In this document: one piece after another, positions 11,256 through 22,004 of the stretch | Layout: each line of letters opens with the position of its first letter | Numbering within the stretch: the first letter of the stretch is position 1 | NCBI RefSeq assembly: GCF_000516985.1 | Contig: NW_006917099.1 | Span: 1,752,685-1,816,684 of the forward strand | Length of the DNA stretch: 64,000 nucleotides | Direction: 5' to 3' | Origin: Pestalotiopsis fici W106-1 | Taxonomy: Eukaryota > Ascomycota > Sordariomycetes > Amphisphaeriales > Sporocadaceae | Position numbers and translations under genes: made by a program | Notes under the pieces: generated by a model | Seen by the model: the letters and a program-made list of their open reading frames with translations, nothing else | Databases searched by the model: none | Told to the model about the DNA's origin: nothing

Positions 11256-13136
11256 ATGTCACTTCAATCTGTATTCAAGCGTACAAGACTCCATCACGGA
11301 AATCTATCCTTGGGCTTCAGGATGGCCTTGTCGAGTTATACTAAGCCTTTCTTTCAGAATGAGCCCTGTGTAAGTAGACTAGGGTTTACCTGCCCGCCTT
11401 TAACCAAAATTTACTAAACTGACTGACTATAGCCAAGCTACGAGAAGGGCTCGTCCGATCGCGCTGCGATTATGAAAGCTTACGGAGAGCTGGTATCATC
11501 TCTTCCTGTGAATGTTCCCCTAGAGCACATTAGCAAGGTAAGATTGGGCCCAGAACCAGCTTTTAACCATGTCTGCAATCATATTGACCTATTATAGGGT
11601 GTCGACACAAAGTCCATCCAACAAGTGAATCCTGCAAACCACAAACAGGTTGTCGCCGAGTACATCCCCAGCACTCGTTTCGATGTGCAAAACGCAATAG
11701 AAAGTGCTTTGCAGGCGAAATCTGCATGGGAAAACACACCATTCGAAGACCGTGCGGCCATCTTCTTGCGTGCAGCTGGTCTTGTTGCAGGCAAGTATCG
11801 ACACGCTCTTATGGCCGCCACCATGGTCGGTCAGGGCAAAAACATATGGCAGGCCGAGATTGATGCTGCCGCTGAAACGTGCGATCTCCTCCGCTTTAAT
11901 GTTCAGTGCGCCATGGATCTGTTTAAGCAACAGCCTGCTGTTAACCCGAGCGGCATGGTACGTCACTCTGCCTATCTCGATTTTTATTACCTTCTAATCC
12001 CTTCGTCACAGTGGAACCGTCTTGAGTACCGGCCTTTGGAGGGCTTCGTCTACGCCATCTCACCATTCAACTTTACAGCTCTAGGGGCGACGCTTGCATG
12101 TGGACCGTTGCTCATGGGCAACGTCGTTGTCTGGAAGCCATCTCCATCAGCATTCCATAGCTCCTGGCTACTTTACAAGATCATGATCGAGGCTGGCCTG
12201 CCTGAGAATGTCCTCCAGTTTGTAGCAGGTGATGCAGAAGCCATTACCTCAACAGTGCTTGAGAACCGAGCTTTTGCGGGATTGAACTTCACCGGATCAA
12301 GCGCTGTCTTCAAGCAGCTTATCGCGCGCATCGGCCAGGCTACTGGAGAGGACAAGTTCTTGAATTTCCCCAGGATCGTTGGTGAGACGGGAGGAAAGAA
12401 TTTCCACCTGGTCCATAAATCCGCAGATATCGAGAATGCAGTCAACTGCACAATCCGCAGTGCGTTCGAGTACCAAGGGCAAAAGTGCTCTGCTGCATCT
12501 CGGCTGTATGTTCCTGAATCCATCTGGCCAGCTTTCAAGGAAAACTTGTTGGCCAAAATGGCGACCATCAAGGTCGGGAGTCCAGAAGACGTGACCAACT
12601 TTGTGAACCCCGTCATTCACGAGCAATCTTTTGACAAGCTTGCTGCTGTCATCGAAAGAGCCAAGACGGATTCCCAACTCACTTTGCTTTGTGGAGGAAA
12701 GACTTCCAAGGAGACGGGATATTTTGTCCACCCTACCATTTACCAGACTAGCGACGCGCACCACGAGATTTTGCAGAAGGAGTTCTTTGGGCCACTGCTG
12801 GCCGTCTATGTGTATCCCGATAGCGAATGGGCCGAGATCACGCAGGTCATTGATTCAACGGCGCCGTATGCACTGACTGGAAGTATTTTCGCCCGTGACG
12901 CCGCAGCTATCCGCTATGCGGAGGATAAGCTCCGAAACTCTGCAGGCAACTTCTACATTAACACGAAGAGTACGGGGTCGGTTGTAGGGCAGCAACCGTT
13001 CGGAGGTATGCGTGGCAGTGGTACAAACGACAAGGTTGGGTCTGTTAATGTGCTGAGCCGATTCACAAGTGTCCGTGCGATCAAGGAGGACTTTGAAGGG
13101 ACGCCAGATTTCAGATATCCAAGCAATGAAGCTTAA
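11256..13136 (+). CDS. Delta-1-pyrroline-5-carboxylate dehydrogenase (prnC-type)
   Basis: NAD-dependent oxidation of glutamate-5-semialdehyde/P5C to glutamate, second step of proline breakdown, mitochondrial. Model: exons 11256-11369, 11433-11537, 11598-11957, 12012-13136; 567 aa, the usual length. The first 30 residues are basic (FKRTRLHHG) as in a mitochondrial presequence. Aldehyde-dehydrogenase hallmarks: SPFNFTA, Glu318 in GETGGKNF, catalytic Cys352 in GQKCSA, then EFFGPLLAVYVY and QPFGGMRGSGTND. The WNRLEYRPLEGF block directly after intron 3 is typical of P5CDH rather than other ALDHs. Intron 3 (11958-12011) is 54 nt with no stop in frame, so its retention would insert 18 residues; I removed it because it has GT-AG ends and interrupts the conserved SGM-WNR segment. 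It shares its promoter with RidA. Confidence 0.95.
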
Positions 13137-13616
13137 ATGAGGTGTATGCCCACTCTGAGCAAAACACATTTGATGTATTCGAGGCCAGATCGTATAAATT
13201 TGAGCAAATGGGAAAGCAATCATAAAGCCCACAAACCCAATTGACTTGACACAAGACTGGCTGTAAACATTTCAATTCAATCATCCATTGTCGGGCACGA
13301 AAGAGGGGTTGTTTAGATCTATTACAAATTTGGTTAGACCTACGATTGGTATACCCATGCCCGCCAAGTGCCCCAACAGTTGGCAGCTGGCCATCAATTT
13401 ACTGTTGTTTAATGCATTTTTTAACACTTCACGATTCGTTTTATGCGGGCCACAATCATTGGTGCGAAGCTATCGACCTACGTAAAAAGAGACCCATGCT
13501 CCGTCCCTACCCTCCTTGGCTCAATCACGTCAGCATCTCCTCTACAAAGAACTGACCACGCCTTACTATACTACTGGTCTGTTTGTTCTCTGGCCAAGCA
13601 CGTATCGACGACTACC
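13137..13616. other. Intergenic, P5CDH terminator side and activator promoter
   Basis: Spacer between P5C dehydrogenase and the Zn2Cys6 regulator, both plus strand. I see no gene in it. Confidence 0.5.
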
Positions 13617-16169
13617 ATGAGTGACAATCTTAGCTCAGGCTCTGCCAGAAAGAGGAGGAAGACCATGAACGCGTTCGTATCATTCACCGTGCACTTCGCA
13701 TCCGTGGATTAGCAATTAATATGTAAACATAGCTGCGTAAATTGCAGACAGCACAAGCTCAAATGTAGCGGGGATGAACCATGCCAGAGGTGTCTTTCAA
13801 AGGATATTAGCTGCACGTTCGAGGCAAAGGTGAAGAGAGTAGCCATCTCAGAAGAGTAAGTATAGATGACTGGACAATATATTAGAATATGCGCTCAACG
13901 TGACCGGATAGCTAAATCGTTTGATAGATATCTGCGAGAACTCGAAAATCGAGTGTCACCTAGGCAATCTTCTCAGCACAGAACGCTCTCATCCTCATGG
14001 CCAGGTTCGTCCGCAGACGACGCACACGAGTCCGATCCCCGAGCAAGTGAGCGTCTCTCGGCATCTACAAATCCGGTGCTCTCACTTGCTCCTTCTGGTA
14101 GCGGAGCAAGTCGCCCACAAGTCATGACAAGGCAGCTCGGGAGCGCAAAGGAACTTCCAGACCCGAATCAAGGTCTCCAATTCGAACAACCAGCACTTTC
14201 CGTGCCTCGTGCGACCGTTCCCCCAAGTCCGCATCGTCTCACGCTCGAATCAGTAGGCCTTGACTCTCAGCTCACCGCTGCAGATAAATACAGTTTGTTC
14301 AAGCCCATCTTCATATCTATCTTACTGCCGTTGTGGCTGATGGACCCTTAGGACAACTTGGTCACAGCTCTTCCTGGTCTTTTAGTCGCCGCGTGCGGGA
14401 GCTCATTAGGGACACCGGCAACGGCCCTGAACTGCATGACAGAATCATCATCAGAGACGGTTCCTACGGCGTCCCATGGGAGCGATTGCCGGTAGATCTC
14501 AACAATCTCGATGTACCGTCACCAGAATATGCCGAATATCTGCTAAGCACAATTTCTTATTCTCTGGGCTCCATGTACTACCTATTCGACAAGGCTGAGT
14601 TCCTGAAAAAGTTTCAGAATTTCTCCAAGAACAAAGACCCTGAGGCATCCGCGTTGACTGACCCTTGGCTGATTCAGATGCTGATCATTTTAGGCCTCGG
14701 AAAGTCTATTGCCCATCGCGAACCTGGCCCATCAGGACCTTCAGGACATGTCTATTTTGCCCGTGCGGTCCAAGCTTTCCCTAGCATGTACTTTCTCTAT
14801 GAAGAACCAATACTCTCAATTGAGATCTTGTGCGCCTCAGCCCTATTTCTCCAGATGATGGATATGCGGCTAGCTGCTTACGGATATGTTTGTCTTCACC
14901 AAATTTTTCGAATATGCTAAGTGCTAATGTTGTAGCTGGGAGACGCAATTGGTATGTGCCTCGCAATGGGTCTGAACCGAAAACATGACGCGTCAAGAAT
15001 AAGCCCTACCGAATTCTCGCACAGATCCAAGCTCTTCTGGACTGCCTACGTTTTGGACCGCAAATTGTCCAGCCTCATTGGAGTGCCCCCGAGGCTACAC
15101 GATGACGATATTGGGCTGCCTAAACCCTCTCTCGCAGCGGCCCTCACTGTATCTGAGACTATCATGGCTTTTCACATTGACCTGTCTTCACGTCTTGGCG
15201 AGATCTTGCAAGGTTTTTCTCCCAGTTCTTGGTAGGTCGGCGGAAGTTGACGTTTGTATCAGTTATATATGGCCCGGGAGCTGCGCGACATTTAGGATCA
15301 AACTTTGTTCATGCTGTCCAGTCGGTGTTGAAACGACAATCAGACGGCTCCAAGATGTTGCAAGAAAAGCTCAAGCTGAACTTTTCAATGTTGGCCGTCT
15401 CGGAAACTAGAGCCGTGGCCTCACTATATGTACTACACAATCTGGTAAATCCGCATCATTCACGCCAGTCCTCGGTGCGATCTTGGGTAACTAATCATGC
15501 TACAGTGCACTATTATGACCATTCGCCCCGTCTTGTTTTTTATATTTGAGCAAAAAGTTGGACACGGCCAGAATAGCAACGTTTCGGACGCAAGTCGTCA
15601 TCTCCTTAACCTGTGCACAGAGGCAGCCTTGAATATTCAAGAGATTATTCATGAACTAAGTGAGCACAATATCATAGGTGAGCGTGATGATACATTATTA
15701 CCGTGACTACCTTGCTCTATCTGGCTAAACAGTGCCAGATCTCCTTCTCCCATTTGACGTGGACGCGCTATTTGCGAGCGCAGTTGTGCTTATTCTTGTG
15801 GACGTCCTCCTCCCGAGCGGCCAGTCCTGGGACGCGGGCAGGACTTTGAAGATCATGGACGACATGGCCCTGAGGAGATGCATCATAGTTGGGCCATATA
15901 AGCGAGACCTCATCGAAATTGAGAGTTTTCGGCAACACGTGCGTGCTGCTGCCACCCTCCATGAAGGTAACGATTCGTCGGTTGGTCCGCATGGTCCCGC
16001 ATCCACGACGGCAGGCTTTGCCAGACACGATATCAACGGTGGGCTCGTCTCGGAGCAACATGTCATGTTCGAGTCGGCGCTAGAATTCCTCAACTGCAGC
16101 TTTCCCGACTGTCTGCCAGCCTCCGATTTGGACCCGTTCGCGTGGGTGTGGGGCGACGACCGCGAGTAA
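13617..16169 (+). CDS. Zn(II)2Cys6 transcription factor with fungal_trans domain (candidate cluster activator)
   Basis: Predicted 729-aa nuclear regulator from eight exons: 13617-13672, 13733-13855, 13886-14292, 14352-14887, 14936-15212, 15263-15444, 15506-15677, 15733-16169. Every junction keeps phase. A basic stretch (RKRRK) precedes the zinc cluster C-x2-C-x6-C-x5-C-x2-C-x6-C at about residues 20-46; the first intron must end at 13732 to give both cysteines of the first pair (ACVNCRQHKLKC). A short coiled segment (RYLRELENR) follows. Residues 190-500 match the fungal_trans middle region: LGHSSSWSFSRRV, LAAYGYLGDAIGMCLAMGLNR, LFWTAYVLDRKLSSLIGVPP. The final exons hold the CTIMTIRPVLFF helix. 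Placed between P5C dehydrogenase and proline dehydrogenase, it is the natural candidate for a PrnA-like activator; that role is inferred. Confidence 0.88.
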
Positions 16170-16419
16170 TCGATTCGGAGCGTCTTTCCGAAGGCTCGGT
16201 CGGAATCAATAATGAACCATTAGTGCACACGGACGCTAAAAATCACCTAATCTTTGCCGCTAATCACAGACCCTGAGGCGGAACCGGGCGGAAATGCAAA
16301 TAAACAGTCCATAGTCTTCGACCACTACAGGCCCAATTGTTGCATTCCAGCCCGTAGCCCTCTCTGTTCCATCTTCTCCTCCTTCTTTCCACGAAGAATC
16401 ATTCAGCAGCCTTGTCACA

Positions 16420-17406
16420 ATGAAAGCCTTCCGAGTCAAGCCGAAGTCTGCAACCACACTCTGGAAACAATTCGCCAACAACAACAACAACAACAACAGT
16501 CCGCGTTTACCCGTTTCAGCCGTCCGAATGCAAAGCACCAAACCACCTGCTCCGAATCCTTTTGTGCTTGTGCCGACGTTGGAAGAATTTCGAAAAATTG
16601 AGTCCACCCGAGAGAAATTCGACCCGAAGTTGGACTTGGTCGTTACCCAGACTCCACACCCAGAGTGGAAATATGGTCAGGGTTCGACGGATGCCACGTC
16701 TGCAACCAAGTCCCATATTGAAGTGGATCCAGCGGCGGAAGGTCGCTCAATGATAGCCAATTACAAACTTCTTGTTTCTGCAATCCCACGACCAGTCAGC
16801 TTTGTCAGCACGCTATCAAAGGATGGCATTCCAAATCTAGCACCATTTAGTTATTTCCAGGTCGTCGACCACGATCCCGTCATCCTTGTCATTGGATTCT
16901 CCGCGCGTCCGGGTCGACCAAAAGACACACAAAAGAATCTCACGGAGACTGGGGAGTGTGTTATTAACATTCTGTCGGACCATTTCGTCGAGGCTGCCAA
17001 CGCCACGTCCCTCGACGTGCCATATGGCACTTCCGAATGGGAGCTTTCTGGTTTAACGCCTCGGGATTCCTCCACCGTGGCTCCCAAAAGAGTCCAGGAG
17101 GCCGTCTTTTCCATTGAGGGAAAGCTGCTTGAGATGAAGAGCTTGGACTTTCACGGCCACGCAGAGCAGGGCAAACCGGCCGGCGCGTTAGCCATCATCG
17201 AGGCGAAAAGATTCTGGGCCCGGGAGGACGCATTGGATAAGGCTCAAGAGAACGTGGACCTAGATGTCTTGCGTCCAGTTGTGCAGCTTGGGGGTATTTC
17301 GTATGCTCGTGTGCGAGAGACTTTCGAACTTCCCCGCCCCTCTTTGGCTGTCGAGATGAAGAATGACGAAAAGGGTCTTAAAAAGTTCCTCGGCAATAGC
17401 AGTTAG
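16420..17406 (+). CDS. Flavin reductase-like domain (FMN split-barrel) protein
   Basis: Single-exon 328-aa protein. Residues 1-40 are basic and include an Asn tract (seven AAC/Asn codons near 16476-16498), possibly a mitochondrial presequence with a repeat inside. The flavin-reductase-like domain starts near residue 105: SAIPRPVSFVSTLSKDG, APFSYFQVVDHDPV, the phosphate-binding stretch and NILSDHFVEAAN are family hallmarks (DIM6/NtaB type). Such proteins bind FMN and either reduce flavin for a partner monooxygenase or act as oxidoreductases. Two ideas follow: it supplies FMNH2 to the NtaA-type monooxygenase at 27916, or it serves a redox step in proline metabolism. It lies between the cluster regulator and proline dehydrogenase. 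The exact substrate is unknown. Confidence 0.85.
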   Translation: MKAFRVKPKSATTLWKQFANNNNNNNSPRLPVSAVRMQSTKPPAPNPFVLVPTLEEFRKIESTREKFDPKLDLVVTQTPHPEWKYGQGSTDATSATKSHIEVDPAAEGRSMIANYKLLVSAIPRPVSFVSTLSKDGIPNLAPFSYFQVVDHDPVILVIGFSARPGRPKDTQKNLTETGECVINILSDHFVEAANATSLDVPYGTSEWELSGLTPRDSSTVAPKRVQEAVFSIEGKLLEMKSLDFHGHAEQGKPAGALAIIEAKRFWAREDALDKAQENVDLDVLRPVVQLGGISYARVRETFELPRPSLAVEMKNDEKGLKKFLGNSS

Positions 17407-18012
17407 GAGACTCAAAATTCGAAGCCTCAAGGGATCTTATTACTCCATCTAGAACTCAAAAGACAAATGAAGGATGCATCAGCCGATCATTGACATCATT
17501 TGAGCACGTACTTGGGCATGTATTAATTGCTTTCAGACTTGGGTGGATCTTCAGTACCAGCCAATGCTCTTAGAAACAAGTTGGAAGAGCACTGCACTGC
17601 CTATAATCACTTGTGTAGTTGGTTTGTACCAGTCACTTACGGAAACAATGGGAAAACGAATTAGAAAGTAAACGGATGTGACTAGCTACTAAGCTACAAG
17701 AGTAATGATCTTCAGGGTGCTAATCCCTTAATCTCTGATTAGCAAAACGTACCTAGCTAAAATTGTGATAAATTGAAGAGGGCGGAAAGCTGTAGCAGCT
17801 GCGGGGAGAGTCGGGTACTGTGGTACCTAGCGTTGGTGCCTAGCACCTAACAGTTTGGTTACGACCAAAAAGAAATTATTGTCGACATCACATTATTAGA
17901 TGTGGCTGAATACATTTAACAAACGGTAAAGAACGAATGCCTTTCAGGCAGTTAACATGACTTAGCTAGCGAGTAGGTATATGGATGAGCCCGTTACACT
18001 CTTCACAATATG
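17407..18012. other. Convergent intergenic region holding a dispersed repeat
   Basis: Between the 3' ends of the flavin reductase and proline dehydrogenase genes. No coding region. Contains repeat copy A (17621-17847). Confidence 0.6.
17621..17847. repeat. Dispersed repeat family 1, copy A
   Basis: Aligns by eye over about 220 bp with 29883-30099 and in part with 54316-54400. The best conserved stretch is GAAAGCTGTAGCAGCTGCGG near 17791, and a final CCTAGCAC is shared by all copies. Differences look scattered, with many transitions. No coding capacity; a degraded non-autonomous element is likely. Confidence 0.65.
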
Positions 18013-19562
18013 CTACCTAATGCCTTGTTGCGAGCGCTCCTTCGCTCTGAGAGAAAACGGGCTTGTAAGCCGTCGCAAAATTTCTTCTCGAAAACTCACG
18101 GCCCAGTACTTTGTTCTCCCGAACGCATCGGCGTTCTCCCGCACCCGTCGTAAAAGGAATTGCAGACATTCGCTCGTGGTCCCCCATGAAAGACATTTGA
18201 ACGCGTTCGGCACGGCCATCAACTGGGCATCCCGGATGGCCTGCAAAGCCTGGGTCTTGTCCGCGGCTTTCTCATCCTGGCACAGCTGGATCAGGCTACA
18301 GCCCACCTCGTCGGCCATGCCCTGAAGTTGACCAAAGCCAAGCTCTATAGTAGGCTTCCCAGCTTGCAGGAGCGACTTCTGCAGAGACCATGCCTTGTTG
18401 ATGCTGTCCTCATTATGTGTGGCAAGGAACAGCTCAGAGCGAGGGTAAATCTTGTCAGGCGACACCCCTGGATACTCCTGTCGGAGCATGCTCTTGACAA
18501 TCCTGTTATATGCATCATGGGTATCTTCAATTGTGTCGTGGATCAAGTTGCGCCTCTCTGTTGCAATATAGGCGCCGCGCACGAGCTTGACGCCGAGGAT
18601 CCAGCCCTCGGCCTGAGCCATCTCGAGGTGCTTGCCAACGTTATACTCCATGTGCTTTAGATAGCTCTGCATTGTTGTGTAGACAAGTGCCTTGTCGCCT
18701 TGGTTGTACCTCCGCATCAACCGCCTCGTCCATTCGTCAATAGAGGGCTGAAGGTCCTGCTGTTCGGCGTCAATCCAGAGTCGGCTGCCTTGCTTCGCGG
18801 TGGCATCACAGATTTCCAGCATGGCTCCCCACATGTTCTGCGGCGGGTCTTCTCCGTGTGCCAGTGCATCCAGTGTGGCTTTGCTAGCGCCCGAGAACCT
18901 GCTCGCCGGAAAGATTTAGTCTTGAACAAACACATCGCATCGAGCATCAGGTTACCGAGGAGAGGGATGGGTCGCACTACTGACTTGACAGCCAAAAAGT
19001 CTTTCTGGCCAATCAGGCTCAGGGTTTTTAATATGCCGTCCCTCCATGCATTGACACATTCGGTCTCGAAGACTCCGGGGGCAGACTTGGGAATACCCAT
19101 GTCAGTATCGACGCCAGCGATGTGGGCCTCCTTCGCATAGCCAAGAATCACGCCTTTGAACCCAAGACTCTTCACATGATTGATTGTCTGTCTAACTTCG
19201 GTCTCCGTCTCACCAGCGGTAAAGTGATCAAAACATAGTTTCCTAACCAGGACGTGTAACAGCGGGTTCCGATCTGGATTGAGGAAGGCGGATTTTGAGT
19301 TGGCCATTTTGTTCATTATTGGCAGACACAAGTTGAGAATACGCGGGGATGCAAGAATAGAGGTAAGAAAGTAAGAGCGAAGGAGCAGCGACATGGGCAT
19401 GATAGACAGAGGCGGCAATACTTTTGAGGTGGTGCTCAAGCTTCGAATGCCCGGTCGTCTGCAGTTGTCGCTGGCCCTACGGGCAGCAACTGACCTTGAC
19501 GACATGCTCGGCCAACTAGCAAGGCCGTGGAGAGGGACACGGCGAACGAGATTGGAGGCCAT
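18013..19562 (-). CDS. Proline dehydrogenase (proline oxidase, prnD-type), mitochondrial
   Basis: FAD enzyme of the mitochondrial inner membrane, oxidising L-proline to P5C and passing electrons to quinone. Exons 19562-18985 and 18898-18013 give 487 aa. The 86-bp intron (donor GTCAGT at 18984, acceptor AG at 18900-18899) fuses two reading frames and rebuilds the family's DFLAVKFSGAS strand. Other hallmarks: DAEQQ, KLVRGAYIATER, ATHN and ELGFGQLQGM. The N-terminal 50 residues are rich in Arg/Ser with no clear acid cluster, as for mitochondrial import. I chose ATG 19562; an in-frame ATG at 19658 would add 32 residues and cannot be excluded. It is head-to-head with an aminotransferase gene. Together with P5C dehydrogenase it completes proline-to-glutamate conversion. 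Confidence 0.93.
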
Positions 19563-20042
19563 GACTTCGATCTCTACTGAGCCTTTCTGTGAATGAAGTG
19601 GCCAGCGGAATGAGATATTGGGTCTAATGAACGAATTGGCAAACACGATCCTAATCAAAACAATGGCCTTATACGCCGATTGGGATTATGGATGGCATCG
19701 GGACACGGGAATTTCTGCGGAACGGCCCCTCCCACATCACCCCTCTTCTGTTCATCCTTATCATAATTTCTTTATTCTGTGATATAGTAATTTGTACACA
19801 TGATTGATTCGACAATATAGTGTAAGACCTTGACAGCTTGCGTAATGTAGGGTGAGGTGACCCCGGAGGCTGATCCCGATAGGTGGGTCGAGATAGATGT
19901 CCTTCGGAATCTAGGTCCGGCTTCGTCTCTGCGGTGACATGGACCTTGGCTAGTACGATCAGGTCGAGTGTTATGAATTCATATAGTACAGGATACATTT
20001 AGATTGAATGCTCGTGGTTTTAGACATTTGGGCAGCGCAGAT
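19563..20042. promoter_or_regulatory. Divergent promoter, proline dehydrogenase / aminotransferase
   Basis: 480 bp between head-to-head starts. CCGG occurs near 19862 and 19917, possibly related to the CCGG block at 10713-10766. No gene seen. Confidence 0.45.
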
Positions 20043-21503
20043 ATGTCGAGCGCAATGAAGAGTTTTAAGTTGCCCGCAACAATGTTAACAAAGTCAAAAA
20101 CCTTCTCATGGGTTCCCCGTGGCCCTGTAGACCCCATGTTCAAGCTTAAGGCCCTGGCTGATGGCGACAAATCTCCCTCCAAAGTCGACCTCGGAGCAGG
20201 TGTGTACCGAATTGAAAATGGCCAGTATCATGAATTCGAATCTATCAAGAGGGTAAGCGTGAGAGCTACATTGGTGCCCTGCGGGCTGTTCGCTAACGTG
20301 AACTGAACAGGCAAAGTCCCGATTGCAAGCCTTGAACATTGGCCACGATGTACGGTCGAAGTGGTACGATTGATGGAGATATAGAGAGTGAGACTAGATG
20401 GTCGCAGTACAATCCGACTACTGGTATAGCATCCTTCACCAAGGCAGCGGGACATTTCTTGTTTGGAAACAATCATGGTTTGAATGCACGCACCCTGCTC
20501 CCATTCAACAACCAGTCTTGCTGACACTTTAAAGCTGGCATCGATCCAAACTGTTGCTGGTACCGGAGCGAATAGACTAGGAGCAGCTTTCCTCAAGAAA
20601 TACTTTCCATCTGCCGAGAAATCGAGCCAAGCCAACACGACAAAAGCATTCGTTGGAACGCCTACATGGGGAAACTATGAACCTCTTTTCACCCACGCTG
20701 GCATTGAAGTAGAAAAGTATCGATACTACGATAGAACCTCTGGCCTGTTTGACTTTGACAGCACACTTACAGCCGCCGAAAGGGCCCCAGAGCAGAGCAT
20801 ATTCATTCTCCAGGGAACATGTCACAATCCGACTGGGATGGATCCTAGCAGAGAGCAATGGAAATGCCTTGCTGATATAATGAGACAGCGGCATCATTTT
20901 GCCTTTTTTGATGTTGCCTATCAAGGGTTCGGATCACAGAATGCAGACCACGGGGCGCAGGATGTCTGGGCTGTGAGGTGTTTTGCCGAGCTCGGCATCC
21001 CCATGCTCGTCTGCCAGTCATTCTCCAAGAACATGGGCCTCTACTCGGAACGAACCGGGGCTCTTCACGTTGTGTGCTCGGATGCTGCGATTGCGTCCAA
21101 TGTTTTAGACTCTCTCCGGTCCATCGCTCGCTGGGAATACTCTTCGGCCCCAGCCTATGGTGCTCTCCTTGCGAATATTATACTCAACGACAAGGAGATC
21201 TACTCCGCATGGGGACTGGAACTTGCGGCTGCAAGCTCTCGCATCTATTCACTGAGGAGAAAGTTGTACCATCTTCTCAGCGTCAAGTACAAGAGTCCTG
21301 GAGACTGGGAGAACATCATCTCTGAGCAAGGCCTGTTCTCCTACCTCAAACTGAACGAGGCGCAGGTGACGCAGCTGGTCAAGGAATTCCGTATTTACCT
21401 TCCAGAAAATGGGAGAATTAATGTATCAGGATTGAACGAGGACAATTTGGAGAAGGTAGCAAGTTCTATTGATGCAGTGATAAGAAGAATTAATATTCAA
21501 TGA
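20043..21503 (+). CDS. Class I aminotransferase, aspartate-aminotransferase-like (exon 3/4 junction problematic)
   Basis: PLP enzyme of fold type I. Clear exons: 20043-20252, 20311-20349, then from 20408; the last exon ends at 21503. Hallmarks: VDLGAGVYRIENG, QTVAGTGANRLG, CHNPTGMD, DVAYQGFGS and the PLP-Lys motif SFSKNMGLYSER. Likely reaction: glutamate plus oxaloacetate to 2-oxoglutarate plus aspartate, which would follow P5C dehydrogenase. The region 20455-20535 is odd. The conserved FLFGNNH segment is followed by a GT at 20469, but neither acceptor nearby keeps frame. The only canonical in-frame intron is 20461-20515 (55 nt), giving 429 aa but deleting seven family residues. A small deletion or frameshift in this gene is possible. 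No ATG precedes 20043 in frame. Confidence 0.8.
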
Positions 21504-22004
21504 TGCGAACCTTCTCCGTATCAAAATGACCTTATATTTAAGAGACCTTTTTTTACCCACGTCGCAAGGGATTCCAATCACAGTGTCAAACTTTCGCCGG
21601 CACCTCTTACAACATGCCACTACAATAAATGACCCAGGGCCGCATCAAACTTTTCAGTTTCTTAAGGAATCAAAATATCGTTTGCTCCATATATAACCTC
21701 CAAGTTACAGCGAAACTTTCTGTTTAGCCTCGAATTGGAGTCCTCTGTTCTGCCATAGTAAGACAGATGGAATGAACATACGATAAATTCCAGAGATGTG
21801 GATATTTCACCTAAGCCAGCATAGAGGGGAAGATGTGATCGAATGGCGCCGGAAAAATGTTCAAGTTAATCCTAAATAGCTATGAAAGAACGGTGCTGAA
21901 GAGGTTTCTACTATACCTGAGCAGGTGATCCGTGGTGGCTGGTGACTACGCCAGTGCAACAAGACAAATAATCTATCTTGATGTACCTTCGGTTGTACAG
22001 CCAA
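21504..22004. other. Convergent intergenic region holding a dispersed repeat
   Basis: Between the 3' ends of the aminotransferase and the MFS gene; holds repeat family 2 copy 1. No coding region supported. Confidence 0.55.
21837..21960. repeat. Dispersed repeat family 2, copy 1
   Basis: Aligns by eye with 55734-55862 over about 125 bp; shared blocks include GATCGAATG, GGTGCTGAAGA, GAGCAGGTGATC and AGTGCAAC. It ends 45 bp beyond the stop of a minus-strand gene; copy 2 ends 26 bp beyond another minus-strand stop, in the same orientation. Confidence 0.65.

Noticed and set aside
18013..19658. Proline dehydrogenase seems split over two frames (possible pseudogene)
   Set aside because: An 86-bp GT-AG intron at 18984-18899 joins the frames exactly at a conserved strand, so the gene is intact.
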